21,372 nucleotides of DNA from the NCBI GenBank assembly GCA_017459485.1, contig JAFUCW010000332.1, forward strand, positions 1 to 21,372, given 5' to 3'. The stretch's first letter is position 1. Each line of letters opens with the position of its first letter. The translations under genes and the position numbers were made by a program. A model generated the notes under the pieces. The model saw only the letters and a program-made list of their open reading frames with translations. It was not told where the DNA came from and searched no databases. Source of the DNA: Eggerthellaceae bacterium (lineage in GTDB: Bacteria; Actinomycetota; Coriobacteriia; Coriobacteriales; Eggerthellaceae). Positions 6,587 through 15,327 of this stretch are shown in pieces.

Positions 6587-8011
6587 ATGGGGAAAGACAT
6601 GAACGAGAAGCTTCAGCAATTGCACGACAAGACCATGGAGATTCTTGGCACAATCGGGATGAAGTTCCTCCACCCTGAGGCATTGGAGATTCTCAAGGGT
6701 AACGGCATCCGCGTCGACGGAGACGTTGCCTACTTCACCGAGAGCCAGCTGATGGACTGGGTGAACAAGGCGCCTGAGTCGTTCACGCTCAATGCGCGCA
6801 ACCCGGAGCACACGGTTCATATCGGTGGGGACTCCACGGTGCTTGCTCCCTGCTACGGTGCCGCGAGCATCACCGACAAGGTGGGCGTGCGCCACCCGGC
6901 CACGTTCGAGGACTACATGAACTACCTCAAGCTCTTCGACGCGAACCCCTACTACCACATCAACGGTGGGTTGCTTGTGCAACCTTCCGACATTGACTTG
7001 GCAACTTCGGGCCTCGCCATGTTCTATGCCACGTTGACCCATTCGGAAAAGTGCCTGTTCGTTCCCGCCGGAGACCGTTGGCAGATCGACCCGATCATGG
7101 AGTCGTGCATCCACTACTTCGGCGAGGACGCCATCGCTGCGGGCCCACACGTGCTGACCATCGTCAACGTGAACAGCCCGCTTATGTTCGACAACCGCAT
7201 GTTCGAAACGCTGTTCACCTTCGCCTCGCACGGCCAGCCGTTCCCCATTGTGAACTGCTCCATGGCGGGCTCAACTTCGCCGATGACGCTGGCGGGTACC
7301 ATCGCGCAGATCAACGCGGAGATCCTGCCCATCGTGGCGCTGTCCCAGATGGTGCGCGAGGGCACTCCGGTGCTCTTCGGCACGGCGACCGCCACCGCCG
7401 ACATGGCCACCGGCCAGATTGCCATCGGATCGCCCGAGGGCGCGCTGTGCTACAAGTACTGCACAGAGTTGGCCAAGTTCTACGGGCTGCCCTGCCGTGG
7501 AGGCGGCGCGCTCACGGACTCCAAGCTAGTCGACGCACAGGCGGGATACGAGTCCATGATCACGCTCATGACGGACTATACCAACCACATGAACCTGGTC
7601 ATCCATTCCGCGGGCATCCTGGACGGCTACGCCACCACCTCCTACGAAAAGGTCATCCAGGACTTCGAGATCATCGGCTACCTGGAGCGCTACATGCACG
7701 ACATCGACATTAACGACGAGACCATCCCGCTGGAGGTCATGGCCGAGGTTGGGCACGACGGCGAGTACCTGACCCACCCGCACACGTTCGACTGGTGCCG
7801 CAGCGAACCTTACATCCCCACGATCTCGAGCCGCGGACACGTGGCAGACCCGGTGCACCAGCTCGACATGCGCATCGACGAGCGGCGCCAGCAGCTGATG
7901 GACGCGTACGTGAAGCCTGAAGTGGACGAGAGCAAACTTGGAGTCATCAAAGACATTCTCGTCAAGGCTGGCACGGACCGCAGCCTGCTCGACCGCATCG
8001 AGACCATGTAG
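6587..8011 (+). CDS. MttB-superfamily corrinoid-dependent methyltransferase 1 (non-pyrrolysine)
   Basis: A 474-residue cytoplasmic protein. Characterised non-pyrrolysine MttB relatives transfer one methyl from a quaternary amine (glycine betaine, proline betaine, carnitine, gamma-butyrobetaine) to Co(I) of a corrinoid protein. The frame is open throughout without an internal TAG, so no pyrrolysine is read. Family blocks include RNPEHTVHIGG, a glycine-rich barrel turn GGGALTDSK, then DAQAGYESM and HSAGILDGYATTSYEK, and a C-terminal AGTDRSLLDRIE shared with MttB-like 2. By eye it is a close paralogue of MttB-like 2 and more distant from MttB-like 3. The ATG at 6599 is an alternative start: GGGGAAAGAC before it resembles the ribosome sites of the sister genes. 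Substrate unknown. Confidence 0.92.
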   Translation: MGKDMNEKLQQLHDKTMEILGTIGMKFLHPEALEILKGNGIRVDGDVAYFTESQLMDWVNKAPESFTLNARNPEHTVHIGGDSTVLAPCYGAASITDKVGVRHPATFEDYMNYLKLFDANPYYHINGGLLVQPSDIDLATSGLAMFYATLTHSEKCLFVPAGDRWQIDPIMESCIHYFGEDAIAAGPHVLTIVNVNSPLMFDNRMFETLFTFASHGQPFPIVNCSMAGSTSPMTLAGTIAQINAEILPIVALSQMVREGTPVLFGTATATADMATGQIAIGSPEGALCYKYCTELAKFYGLPCRGGGALTDSKLVDAQAGYESMITLMTDYTNHMNLVIHSAGILDGYATTSYEKVIQDFEIIGYLERYMHDIDINDETIPLEVMAEVGHDGEYLTHPHTFDWCRSEPYIPTISSRGHVADPVHQLDMRIDERRQQLMDAYVKPEVDESKLGVIKDILVKAGTDRSLLDRIETM

Positions 8012-8044
8012 CCAAAAACCTGCAAACTGCCTGCAGGTCCTCCT

Positions 8045-8072
8045 GAGCGGCCCGACATTTGCCGGGCCGCTC
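8045..8072 (+). terminator. GC-rich hairpin between converging MttB-like 1 and MerR genes
   Basis: GAGCGGCCCG (8045-8054) pairs perfectly with CGGGCCGCTC (8063-8072) around an 8-base loop. A smaller inverted repeat, ACCTGCA/TGCAGGT (8018-8024, 8032-8038), precedes it. There is no T-run on either strand, as with most hairpins here. The convergent position fits a bidirectional terminator. Confidence 0.55.
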
Positions 8073-8108
8073 GCATTGTGCAGGCGGCGCGGCTTTCCAG
8101 AAAAGGCG

Positions 8109-9005
8109 CTACCTGCCAGCCGTATGCGATTTAAGGTCTGCGGAACGGCTGTCGAGCTTAATGGGCACTTGCTCCTTCACCACGTAGAGCATGCGCAGGT
8201 TGAAGTCGAACATGGTGGTTTCCGCAACGCAGTTCTGGATGTAGTCGCCGCATGTTTGGTAGCCATGGGCGTTTACGAAGCTCATGAGCGTCGACACCGC
8301 CCGCGCAATGGCGTCGCCGTCGGACATGTAGCGCTGGTCGTACATGGTGGCGTAATATCCTGCAGGCAAGTACTCCACGTGGGGAAAGACCGCATCGCTT
8401 TCCGGCGTCACGATGGCATGGTTGTACACAATGCGTCCTTCACTCAGCTCGTTCATATCGAACGTCGCTCCGATGTTGCTGAAATATTTGAACGGGATGT
8501 TGTTGTCGTGAAAACTCTGCCGCACCATGTCGAGCACGTCCTGCCAGGCCTCACCGCTGTCCTTCGTTCCCCGATATGGGTTGATGCGGTAGCGCACGCA
8601 CATTCGGCGCGGTTGGTATTCCACGAAGCAATGGCGCAAGGCGGGAGGGTTCAGGAACATGGATTGGTTGTCGATGCGTGCTTGCAGTACGGCGCGATTC
8701 TGCTCTAGGGCCTCTATGTTGCGGTCCACTTCTTCAAGGCGTGCGTAGAGGATGTCCAGGTAGTGAAGCGAGTCCTTCTGGTCGATGATGTCCTTGATCT
8801 CGTCAAGGGAAAGGCCCACTTCGCGCATCTTGATTATCTCGTCGAGCTGGGCCGATCGTTCTACAGCGTAGTAACGGTACCCGTTTTCCCTATCGATGTA
8901 GTCGGGTAGCAAAATGCCTTTGTCCATGTAGACCTGCAGCGCCTTTTTGGTGACGCCGGCGCGCTTGGCGAATTCGCCCGACCGCAGCATGCTGCTCTGA
9001 TCCAT
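8109..9005 (-). CDS. MerR-family transcriptional regulator with GyrI-like effector domain
   Basis: A 298-residue cytoplasmic DNA-binding regulator of the BmrR layout. The winged helix-turn-helix covers about 8-75 (LRSGEFAKRAGVTKKALQVY, then NGYRYY, a family hallmark). A dimerising helix runs to about 115 (YARLEEVDRNIEALEQNRAVLQ), and a C-terminal domain of about 180 residues resembles GyrI-like small-molecule binders. The start is placed at the ATG ending at 9005, with GGAG just upstream on the minus strand; the open frame extends further but without support. It is divergent from the MFS carrier across about 470 bases, so it probably controls that gene, perhaps in response to the carrier's substrate. 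Its MerR target would be a 19-20 bp-spaced promoter. Confidence 0.9.
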   Translation of the reverse strand: MDQSSMLRSGEFAKRAGVTKKALQVYMDKGILLPDYIDRENGYRYYAVERSAQLDEIIKMREVGLSLDEIKDIIDQKDSLHYLDILYARLEEVDRNIEALEQNRAVLQARIDNQSMFLNPPALRHCFVEYQPRRMCVRYRINPYRGTKDSGEAWQDVLDMVRQSFHDNNIPFKYFSNIGATFDMNELSEGRIVYNHAIVTPESDAVFPHVEYLPAGYYATMYDQRYMSDGDAIARAVSTLMSFVNAHGYQTCGDYIQNCVAETTMFDFNLRMLYVVKEQVPIKLDSRSADLKSHTAGR

Positions 9006-9052
9006 TGCGTCTCCGTTTCCGTTGTGCCGCTTTCGCCCCATGGGTCCGCTCT

Positions 9053-9134
9053 GAGTCAGGGTGCCTGAGGCGAGCTCATGCACCAATAACTCATGCATGT
9101 GGTACTGCTGAATCCAAGCAGCGAGTCAGGGTGC
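9053..9134. repeat. Direct repeat GAGTCAGGGTGC upstream of merR
   Basis: Two exact 12-base copies occur at 9053-9064 and 9123-9134, 70 bases apart, both close to the merR start. They could be a duplicated regulator site or chance. Confidence 0.5.
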
Positions 9135-9366
9135 TTGGTGCCGGTGACTCATAGTACCGATGGCTCATCGGCAATCCATCGCTCATTTCCATCTACTGTA
9201 TTACAGGGCTGAAAACCGCTCCCTAAGGATATGGTTTTATACGCTTTTCAGCACGTAAATAATGTCTGGTAATTATCGCAGAACTTCAAGAATAGGTGAT
9301 ATATAAAGTAAAAATACCAGATAGAAAGCGAATTTCTGAATATGAGAAAAAAGTCACTGCTTCCCC

Positions 9367-9397
9367 TTGACTATGCCCGTAGGATGCACCGTTAAAT
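9367..9397 (+). promoter_or_regulatory. Candidate MerR-type promoter for the MFS carrier
   Basis: TTGACT (9367-9372) and TTAAAT (9392-9397) are separated by 19 bases, the stretched spacing at which MerR activators act. No clear dyad is visible in the spacer, so this is tentative. Confidence 0.3.
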
Positions 9398-9478
9398 CAA
9401 TTTAGGCTCGGTTTGAAAACCTTGATGGCCAGAAGGTTGCACGGCGAGTCACGTTTCATTCGACCAAAGGGGACGCAT

Positions 9479-10810
9479 ATGAAAATAAAGGGTGCAAAAA
9501 GATGGGTCGTCTTGGTGGTTCTTTCTCTGTTCGCAGGGGAGATGGTGTACACACCGTACATCCGCTTCAACTACTACGACCAAATGGCAATCGCGTTCAC
9601 GGAGTACAAGCCCATTGTGGACGCAGCAAACGTGAACGAGTTCATTGGAACCACCGGCATGATCGTCGGCTTCGTTTCCATGATCATGTACATTGTGGGC
9701 GGTTTGCTCGCCGACAAGTTCCGCGAGCGCAACCTTATCCTTCTTGGAGGGGTGACTTTGGCCGCAGGTGCTGCCTGGTTCGGCCTTCTTCCCGACGCAA
9801 ACCAGATTCTGGCAGCACATGCCGTAATGGCACTGGGTGTCGGATTCATGTGGTCAGCCTACCTGAAGACCACGCGTAAGCTGGGTAATGCTCACGAGCA
9901 GGGGCGCATGTTCTCCACTTCCGAATTCATCCGCGGAATCATTGGCACTGCGCTTGGGTTCATGGGTGTGGCCCTGCTCAACCAGGGCATCCTGCCTTCC
10001 GGCGAAATGGACCCGTCAATCATAGGCCCGCAGCTAAGCTTGCTCCTGTTCATCAACGCTGGCATGTTCCTCGTTCTTTCGTTTGCCGCTTTCATGCTTA
10101 TTCCGAAGAACTTGGTGGGCAACGAAGACGCCGATGACGCCGAGCAGGTGCCCTTCTCGTTCAGGTTCATGCTGGATGCCGCGAAGCTGCCCGCCGTGTG
10201 GTTTGGCGTGGGCATCCTGTTCTGCGGCTATTCGCTCACCGCAGCTGCAAGCGGGTACCTGGGCACCTACACCGTGCAGGTTCTGGGCGTCGACCCGACG
10301 GCGGCAAGCTCGTTCGCCATCGTGCGCAACTACATCATCGCTGCCGTGTCCACGCTGCTCATCGGCTTCGTCGCGCTGTTCTTCAAGTCCGAAATCAAGA
10401 CGCTGGGCATCTACATGGGCGTGACCGCTGCAGTGGTGGCCTTGCTCATGCTCTTCAGCGGCAACACCGGAATCGGCATTGCCATCACCTTCGTCTTCGC
10501 GTTCTTCTACACAGGCATGCGCGGGCTGTACTTCGCCACCCTCTCCGAAATGCGCGTTCCCGTGCACCTGACGGGCATTGCCATCGGCGTCATGTCCTTC
10601 TTGGGGTACACGCCCGACGTGTTCTTCAGCAAGATCGCGGGCATTTGGCTGGACTCGTATGGCACGGCTGGGTTCACCTACATCTGGGCCTACGCCATCG
10701 CGTGCGGTGTGCTTGGTGTGGTCGTCGCGTTCTTCGCCTACCGCTATGCCAAGAAGAAGCAGGCCGAAGTGGACGGCGCAGCTGCGGTGCCGGCTGACGC
10801 TGCCGCCTAG
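9479..10810 (+). CDS. Major facilitator superfamily (MFS) carrier
   Basis: A 443-residue membrane protein with about 12 predicted helices, typical MFS length. After the second helix, GGLLADKFRERN has the form of the MFS loop 2-3 motif (GxLaDrxGrr). The C-terminus is a short Lys/Ala-rich cytoplasmic tail. The ATG at 9479 is chosen because AAAGGGGA ends a few bases before it and a hydrophobic helix begins soon after; a 22-residue upstream extension would be polar and lacks a ribosome site. The gene is 101 bases before MttB-like 2 with no terminator between, so the two are likely one transcript and the carrier probably imports that enzyme's substrate. The substrate cannot be read from sequence. 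This module uses an MFS protein where modules 1 and 3 use BCCT carriers. Confidence 0.88.
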   Translation: MKIKGAKRWVVLVVLSLFAGEMVYTPYIRFNYYDQMAIAFTEYKPIVDAANVNEFIGTTGMIVGFVSMIMYIVGGLLADKFRERNLILLGGVTLAAGAAWFGLLPDANQILAAHAVMALGVGFMWSAYLKTTRKLGNAHEQGRMFSTSEFIRGIIGTALGFMGVALLNQGILPSGEMDPSIIGPQLSLLLFINAGMFLVLSFAAFMLIPKNLVGNEDADDAEQVPFSFRFMLDAAKLPAVWFGVGILFCGYSLTAAASGYLGTYTVQVLGVDPTAASSFAIVRNYIIAAVSTLLIGFVALFFKSEIKTLGIYMGVTAAVVALLMLFSGNTGIGIAITFVFAFFYTGMRGLYFATLSEMRVPVHLTGIAIGVMSFLGYTPDVFFSKIAGIWLDSYGTAGFTYIWAYAIACGVLGVVVAFFAYRYAKKKQAEVDGAAAVPADAAA

Positions 10811-10911
10811 CGGCAACACGGTCCGGGGCCTCGGATTCTGCTCGAGGGCCTGGGCATGCAGATATACCGATCAAGCATTGAAGACAGAAAGACCAACGAA
10901 AGGAAAGAACA

Positions 10912-12408
10912 ATGGGCAACGCATTTCCCTACACCAACCTTATGAGCGACGAAGACAAGAAGAAGGTCCATGACGCGTCGATGAAGATGCTCTCTGAAAT
11001 CGGTATGCACTACGAGCATCCGAAGGCTCTCGAGATTGCCGCATCCAACGGCGTGCGTGTCGAAGGCGAAACCGCCTACTGGACCGAAGAGCAGGTCATG
11101 GAGTGGATTGCGAAGGCGCCGGAGACCTTCACCATCTACGCTCGCAATCCCGAGCACAACATCGAAGTGGGCGGCGAAAACATCAACATTGCCCCTGGCT
11201 ACGGCATGCCCACCATTATCGAGCGCGATGGGTCCGCTCGTCCCGGCACCATGCAGGACTACGTGAACTTCGTCAAGATGTTCCACGCCAATCCCGACTA
11301 CCACACCAACGGCTCACTCATGATCCAGCCCAACGACGTTGACGTGCATACGTCCAACATGTGCATGACCTATGCGTCCCTGATGGGTTCCGACAAGGGC
11401 CAGCTGCTCGTGGGCGAAGGCGGCACCGAGGACTTCGAGGCCATGATGCGCGCCCTGGCTGTGACGGTCGGTGGCGAAGAGTACCTGCGCAGCCATCCGT
11501 GTGCCAACACGATCATCGACGTGGTCACCCCGCTCGCCTTCTCCGTGAACATGACCGAGGCCCTGATCACTTTCGCCGAATGGGGCCAGGCAACCGCCAT
11601 TAGCTCCTGCGCCATGGCGGGCACCACCGCTCCCGTTTCGGCCATCGGCCCGATCGTCTACACCAACGCCGAAGTGCTCTCCACCATCGCGCTTGCCCAG
11701 ATGATCAACCCCGGCTGTCCGGTGCTCTACGGTTCGCAGAGCCCGCAGGCCGACATGGGCTCCGGCCAGATTGCCGGCGGCGCCCCCGAAAGCGCGCTCA
11801 TGTACATTTACGCACAGGAGATGGCGCGCTACTACCACCTGCCGTTCCGCGGCGGCGGCGCCATCACCGACTCCAAGACCATCGACACGCAGTCCGGCTA
11901 CGAATCCATGATGACGCTCATGGCGTGCTACATGGCCAAGACCAACTACATGATCCATTCGGCTGGCGTCATGAACGGCTACGTGACCACCAGCTACGAC
12001 AAGATCATGCAGGACTTCGAGCTCAACCGCTATGTGAAGCGCTTCTTCGAAGTGCCTGTGCGTGTCGACGACGAGACCATCCCCATGGAAGAGATCATGG
12101 ACTGCGGCCACGACGGCGAGTTCCTGACGGCCGACTCGACCTTCGACATGTGCCGCGAGATCGTGGCCCCGCTAGTCGGTTCGCGCGGCGTCGTGCAGGA
12201 CATCAACAACCAGGTGTACAAGAAGCTCGACGCCTACTACGACAAGCTGCTCGAAACCTATCATGCGAACGTGCCCGAGGTAGACGAGAGCGTGCGCGAG
12301 CAGGTGAAGGACATCCTGTGCGCTGCTGGCACGGACCGTGCCACCCTCGACCGCATCGACGAGATGCTGGCCACCCGCGGCAACCTGGCCGACACGAACG
12401 CTGCATAA
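10912..12408 (+). CDS. MttB-superfamily corrinoid-dependent methyltransferase 2 (non-pyrrolysine)
   Basis: A 498-residue homologue of MttB-like 1, sharing ARNPEHN, the block RGGGAITDSK then DTQSGYESM, HSAGVMNGYVTTSYDK, DDETIPMEEIMDCGHDGEFLT and the ending AGTDRATLDRIDEM. Its internal residues 11-30 align with the N-terminus of MttB-like 1. The frame has no internal TAG. The start has GAAAGGAAAG a few bases upstream. It is expected to demethylate a quaternary amine brought in by the MFS carrier, passing the methyl to a corrinoid protein encoded elsewhere. A GC-rich hairpin follows 12 bases after the stop, and a cupin gene lies 211 bases on. The preferred substrate may differ from that of MttB-like 1, given the different carrier. 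Confidence 0.92.
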   Translation: MGNAFPYTNLMSDEDKKKVHDASMKMLSEIGMHYEHPKALEIAASNGVRVEGETAYWTEEQVMEWIAKAPETFTIYARNPEHNIEVGGENINIAPGYGMPTIIERDGSARPGTMQDYVNFVKMFHANPDYHTNGSLMIQPNDVDVHTSNMCMTYASLMGSDKGQLLVGEGGTEDFEAMMRALAVTVGGEEYLRSHPCANTIIDVVTPLAFSVNMTEALITFAEWGQATAISSCAMAGTTAPVSAIGPIVYTNAEVLSTIALAQMINPGCPVLYGSQSPQADMGSGQIAGGAPESALMYIYAQEMARYYHLPFRGGGAITDSKTIDTQSGYESMMTLMACYMAKTNYMIHSAGVMNGYVTTSYDKIMQDFELNRYVKRFFEVPVRVDDETIPMEEIMDCGHDGEFLTADSTFDMCREIVAPLVGSRGVVQDINNQVYKKLDAYYDKLLETYHANVPEVDESVREQVKDILCAAGTDRATLDRIDEMLATRGNLADTNAA

Positions 12409-12420
12409 ACCCTTGAGTAC

Positions 12421-12448
12421 GTGCGGCCCTGCTTCGGTGGGGCCGCAC
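12421..12448 (+). terminator. GC-rich hairpin after MttB-like 2
   Basis: GTGCGGCCC (12421-12429) pairs perfectly with GGGCCGCAC (12440-12448) across a 10-base loop. There is no T-run afterwards. It may end or attenuate the MFS-MttB 2 transcript before the cupin gene. Confidence 0.5.
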
Positions 12449-12461
12449 CCGTTAGGCCTGC

Positions 12462-12508
12462 CAGCTTCGCGTCGTGTGCCTGTGCGTGTGACGACAGCTT
12501 CGCGTCGT
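12462..12508 (+). repeat. Direct repeat CAGCTTCGCGTCGT upstream of the cupin gene
   Basis: Two exact 14-base copies occur at 12462-12475 and 12495-12508, 33 bases apart. The second copy sits inside an imperfect hairpin formed by ACAGCT and AGCTGT. Function unknown. Confidence 0.55.
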
Positions 12509-12619
12509 AGCTGTCACATTTGGATAATTGCGCGCCGCAGCTGACACGCTGTAACTGCCATTTTATTTCAGATAGTGGTTGGGCACCTTGCTTGTGCAAC
12601 TTCAAGGAGAGGAAAAGAA

Positions 12620-13531
12620 ATGAACGAAAAAGATTACGCCGCCATCCACATGAAGGCGTTCGTCACGCATACCGACGACCACGAATGGGAAGAAGTGTTC
12701 GAAGGCTTCCGCATCAAGAAGCTGATCAGCGAAAGCACGGTGGGCAAGAGCGAGTACTACGCCGGCGTCGCGCAGATCGACCCAGGCATCAGCACGCCTG
12801 CATGGAAGGCGAATCTGGCTTGCTGCACGCACCTTCTTGGCGGCCAGATCTGGGCGCGCCTAGGCCGCCAGCGGCTCGAGCTTGCTGCAGACGCGTCGAA
12901 CTACATTCCTGCGGGAGCGCCGTTTTCCTACGAGGCGTCCGGCGACGAAGGTCTTACCTTCCTGTTCGCTTACGCCACCAACAACGACATTGGCGAGCAT
13001 TTGGTGTTCGAGCCGGTCTCCGAAGAGGAAATGAAGGCGTTCTACCAGCCCAATTGTCCGTCGAACCTGATGAGCCCTGGCATGGAAGCGGAAGGCTACC
13101 GCTGGGCATGTGCGGGCGACGCAGACCCCTACATTATGGTGGAAGCTGCGCAAGGGTCGCGCTCCTTGAGCTTCCAGGCCTTCTACGACGAAGACCGCGG
13201 CTGCAAGGAAATGTGGTGGGGGCGCACGTACCTGCAGCCCAATTGCCGCTACACGCCGCACTACCACGAGCAATCCGAATTCTTCTTCTTCCTGACCGGC
13301 ACAGGCACCATGTATGCGGGCGACGGCATCTATCCCGTTCGCCCTGGATCGATGATCTATGCGCCGTCGAACTGCCTGCACGGCATGGTCAACGACGGCC
13401 CTGACCCGCTGTGCGCCATCTACTGCTGCAACGTGGAGACTACGGGCAATGCCTACATCCGTTACGAAGTGGCTGACGTACCGCTGGTGGTTCCGACCGA
13501 TCGCACCATGATGCTGATCAGTGACATGTAG
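12620..13531 (+). CDS. Two-domain cupin (bicupin) protein, function unknown
   Basis: A 303-residue cytoplasmic protein built of two cupin barrels. The C-terminal barrel keeps a metal site: His214, His216 and Glu220 in HYHEQSE, and His254 after a PGSMIYAPSNCLHG turn. The N-terminal barrel (about 50-120) has the fold pattern with GGQIWARLG and YIPAGAPFSY but lacks the histidine ligands, so it is probably structural. Cupins include dioxygenases, isomerases and lyases, and the sequence does not decide among them. The ATG at 12620 is chosen because AAGGAGAGG (12604-12612) precedes it; an upstream in-frame GTG at 12575 lacks such a site. It follows MttB-like 2 and ends in a good terminator, so a role in handling the demethylated product is possible but inferred. 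Confidence 0.85.
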   Translation: MNEKDYAAIHMKAFVTHTDDHEWEEVFEGFRIKKLISESTVGKSEYYAGVAQIDPGISTPAWKANLACCTHLLGGQIWARLGRQRLELAADASNYIPAGAPFSYEASGDEGLTFLFAYATNNDIGEHLVFEPVSEEEMKAFYQPNCPSNLMSPGMEAEGYRWACAGDADPYIMVEAAQGSRSLSFQAFYDEDRGCKEMWWGRTYLQPNCRYTPHYHEQSEFFFFLTGTGTMYAGDGIYPVRPGSMIYAPSNCLHGMVNDGPDPLCAIYCCNVETTGNAYIRYEVADVPLVVPTDRTMMLISDM

Positions 13532-13541
13532 CTTTTTTGGG

Positions 13542-13574
13542 GGGCCTTGGTGCGTACGTGCCAAGGCCCTTTAT
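13542..13574 (+). terminator. Rho-independent terminator after the cupin gene
   Basis: GGGCCTTGG (13542-13550) pairs perfectly with CCAAGGCCC (13561-13569) around a 10-base loop, followed by TTTAT. A T-run also lies before the stem (13533-13538), so it could act on both strands. Confidence 0.7.
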
Positions 13575-13758
13575 CGGCGGCATGGTGACAAAGAGGTCGT
13601 AGCCGTTTGCCAGCTGTACGCGCTTGCCTGCAACGATCCATTTGGGCAGGGCCGTTCCCATTTGGACAACCATATCCTTTTCACCGCCATGCTGCAGGCC
13701 CGATAACGGGCGCATCGACAACCATTTATATCCGCGTAGATATTCTAGGGGACAGATT

Positions 13759-15327
13759 ATGACTACGCATACTGGCAGCAATTCTGCTGCTTCATCGAAA
13801 AACAACGTCGTTTTCGTCGTTTCCGTCGTGTTGACCGTGGCCGTTGTCATTTGGGCGCTGGCTACAGGTGACAGTTTCGTTGCGACCATCAATGACGTCA
13901 TGAATGCTCTGATGGCCAATTTCGACTGGCTCTACATCTTCGGCGAGACTATCCTGCTTGTATTCGCTATCGTGCTGGCAATCAGCCCGTACGGAAAGAC
14001 AAAGCTGGGCGGCGACAGCGAGCAGCCGTCCAAATCGCGCTTGGAATGGTTCGCCATGCTGTTTTCTGCCGGCATGGGCGTGGGGCTCATTTTCTGGGGC
14101 GTGGCTGAGCCTCTTTCCCACTACATTGCTCCGATGGCAGGCATAGAGCCCATGACCGAAGAAGCCATGCGCTTTTCGCTGCGGTCGTGCTTCGTGCATT
14201 GGGGCCTTCATCCCTGGGGCTGTTACGCCATCGTCGGTTTGGCGCTGGGGTACTTCGCGTTCAGGCTGAAGAAGCGCTCGCTGATCAGCAGCACGCTCGA
14301 GCCGGTGCTTCGCTCGCAGAGCCGCGGTGCCATAGGCATCGTCATCGACATCTACGTTGCAGCGCTCACGGTTATGGGCGTCGCTACGTCTTTTGGCATG
14401 GGATGCATCCAGATTGCCACGGGACTCGACTACCTCTTCGGCATTCCGACCACCATGCTCACGATCGGCATCATCGTCGCAGTGACGGCTGCGGTCTACA
14501 CGTGGAGCGTGGTCAGCGGCATCGACAAAGGCATGCAGCTGCTCTCGAACGGCACGATGATCCTATGCGCGGTCCTCATGATACTGACGTTCGTGCTTGG
14601 ACCAAGCATCGACATCGTGCGCGGCATAATGGTGGGCATCGGCGACTGGCTGGTGAACTTCCTGGCCGACAGCGTTCGCCTGTCAGCCGAAGGAGGCGAC
14701 ACCTCCTGGATCCGCGGATGGCGCGTGTTCTACTGGGCGTGGTGGCTTTCCTGGTCGCCGTTCGTGGGCATCTTTCTGGCACGCATCTCGCGCGGGCGCA
14801 CAATCCGCGAATTCGTGCTGGGCGCTATTATCGCTCCAACTATCTTGAGCTTCTTCTGGTTTTCCATCTTTGGCGGTGTGGCGTTCGACGTAGCAGACGG
14901 CCTTGATGCCGACGCGCTTGCGGCAGTGGTCGCTTCGCCCGAGACGTCGCCATTTGTGGTGTTCGGGCAGATGCCGCTTTCGGTGGTGCTTTCGGTCATA
15001 GCGCTGGTGGTGCTTTTCGGGTTCTTCGTCACCTCGGCGAACTCGGCCACCTACGTGCTTTCGATGCTCACTTCGCAGGGCGACAACAACCCGCCCTTGT
15101 TCAAGAAGCTGTTCTGGGGCATCCTGCTGGCACTCGTGGCATTCGCGTTCGTCGTGTCCGGTGGCGTGAGCGGTATCCAGACGGTGGCAATCATCATCTC
15201 GTTCCCGTTCTTCTTCGTGATCATCCTCATGTGCGTGAGCATGGCCATGGCAATACACAAAGAGCATCACGAAGGCCTACCGCCCATGACCGACGACGCT
15301 GCCGATGACGCGACAAAGGGGTCGTAG
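13759..15327 (+). CDS. BCCT-family carrier 2 (betaine/carnitine/choline type), canonical site residues
   Basis: A 522-residue membrane carrier. It keeps the standard family signature: GMGVGLIFWGVAEP in TM3, RGWRVFYWAWWLSWSPFVG in TM8 with all tryptophans present, then ISRGRTIREF. Phe422, Thr425 and Ser426 in FFVTSANSA match the Na2-site residues of BetP (recalled as F464, T467, S468). It therefore looks like an ordinary Na+-coupled betaine-type importer, unlike BCCT 1 and BCCT 3. The open frame extends back to 13624, but the ATG at 13759 has AGGGGA upstream and starts a normal short polar N-terminus, so it is preferred. No MttB gene adjoins it. It may serve osmoprotectant uptake or supply the other modules. 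Confidence 0.92.
   Translation: MTTHTGSNSAASSKNNVVFVVSVVLTVAVVIWALATGDSFVATINDVMNALMANFDWLYIFGETILLVFAIVLAISPYGKTKLGGDSEQPSKSRLEWFAMLFSAGMGVGLIFWGVAEPLSHYIAPMAGIEPMTEEAMRFSLRSCFVHWGLHPWGCYAIVGLALGYFAFRLKKRSLISSTLEPVLRSQSRGAIGIVIDIYVAALTVMGVATSFGMGCIQIATGLDYLFGIPTTMLTIGIIVAVTAAVYTWSVVSGIDKGMQLLSNGTMILCAVLMILTFVLGPSIDIVRGIMVGIGDWLVNFLADSVRLSAEGGDTSWIRGWRVFYWAWWLSWSPFVGIFLARISRGRTIREFVLGAIIAPTILSFFWFSIFGGVAFDVADGLDADALAAVVASPETSPFVVFGQMPLSVVLSVIALVVLFGFFVTSANSATYVLSMLTSQGDNNPPLFKKLFWGILLALVAFAFVVSGGVSGIQTVAIIISFPFFFVIILMCVSMAMAIHKEHHEGLPPMTDDAADDATKGS

Larger units (their letters stand above)
9006..9478. other. Long divergent regulatory region between MerR and MFS genes
   Basis: No gene is seen in these 473 bases. 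The half next to merR holds the direct repeat GAGTCAGGGTGC (9053-9064 and 9123-9134) and five scattered CTCAT words between about 9076 and 9186. The half next to the MFS gene is AT-rich and holds an 8-bp inverted repeat, GCTGAAAA/TTTTCAGC, at about 9208-9251. Confidence 0.6.

Noticed and set aside
7938..8708. Plus-strand open frame of 256 codons opposite the MerR gene
   Set aside because: The minus-strand MerR protein has a clear HTH, linker and effector domain. The plus frame has no ribosome site or domain.
12520..13404. Plus-strand frame of 294 codons overlapping the cupin gene
   Set aside because: It is an Arg/His-rich shadow in another frame of the cupin gene, which has its own ribosome site and metal motif.
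12620..13531. Cupin as a DMSP lyase
   Set aside because: BCCT carriers can move DMSP and some DMSP lyases are cupins, but no specific lyase motif was recognised, so no such function is claimed.
13560..13690. Minus-strand stretch that reads somewhat like protein (MVVQMGTALPKWIVAGKR...)
   Set aside because: It is short, runs through the terminator and has no start signal. It could be a gene remnant, but nothing identifies it.
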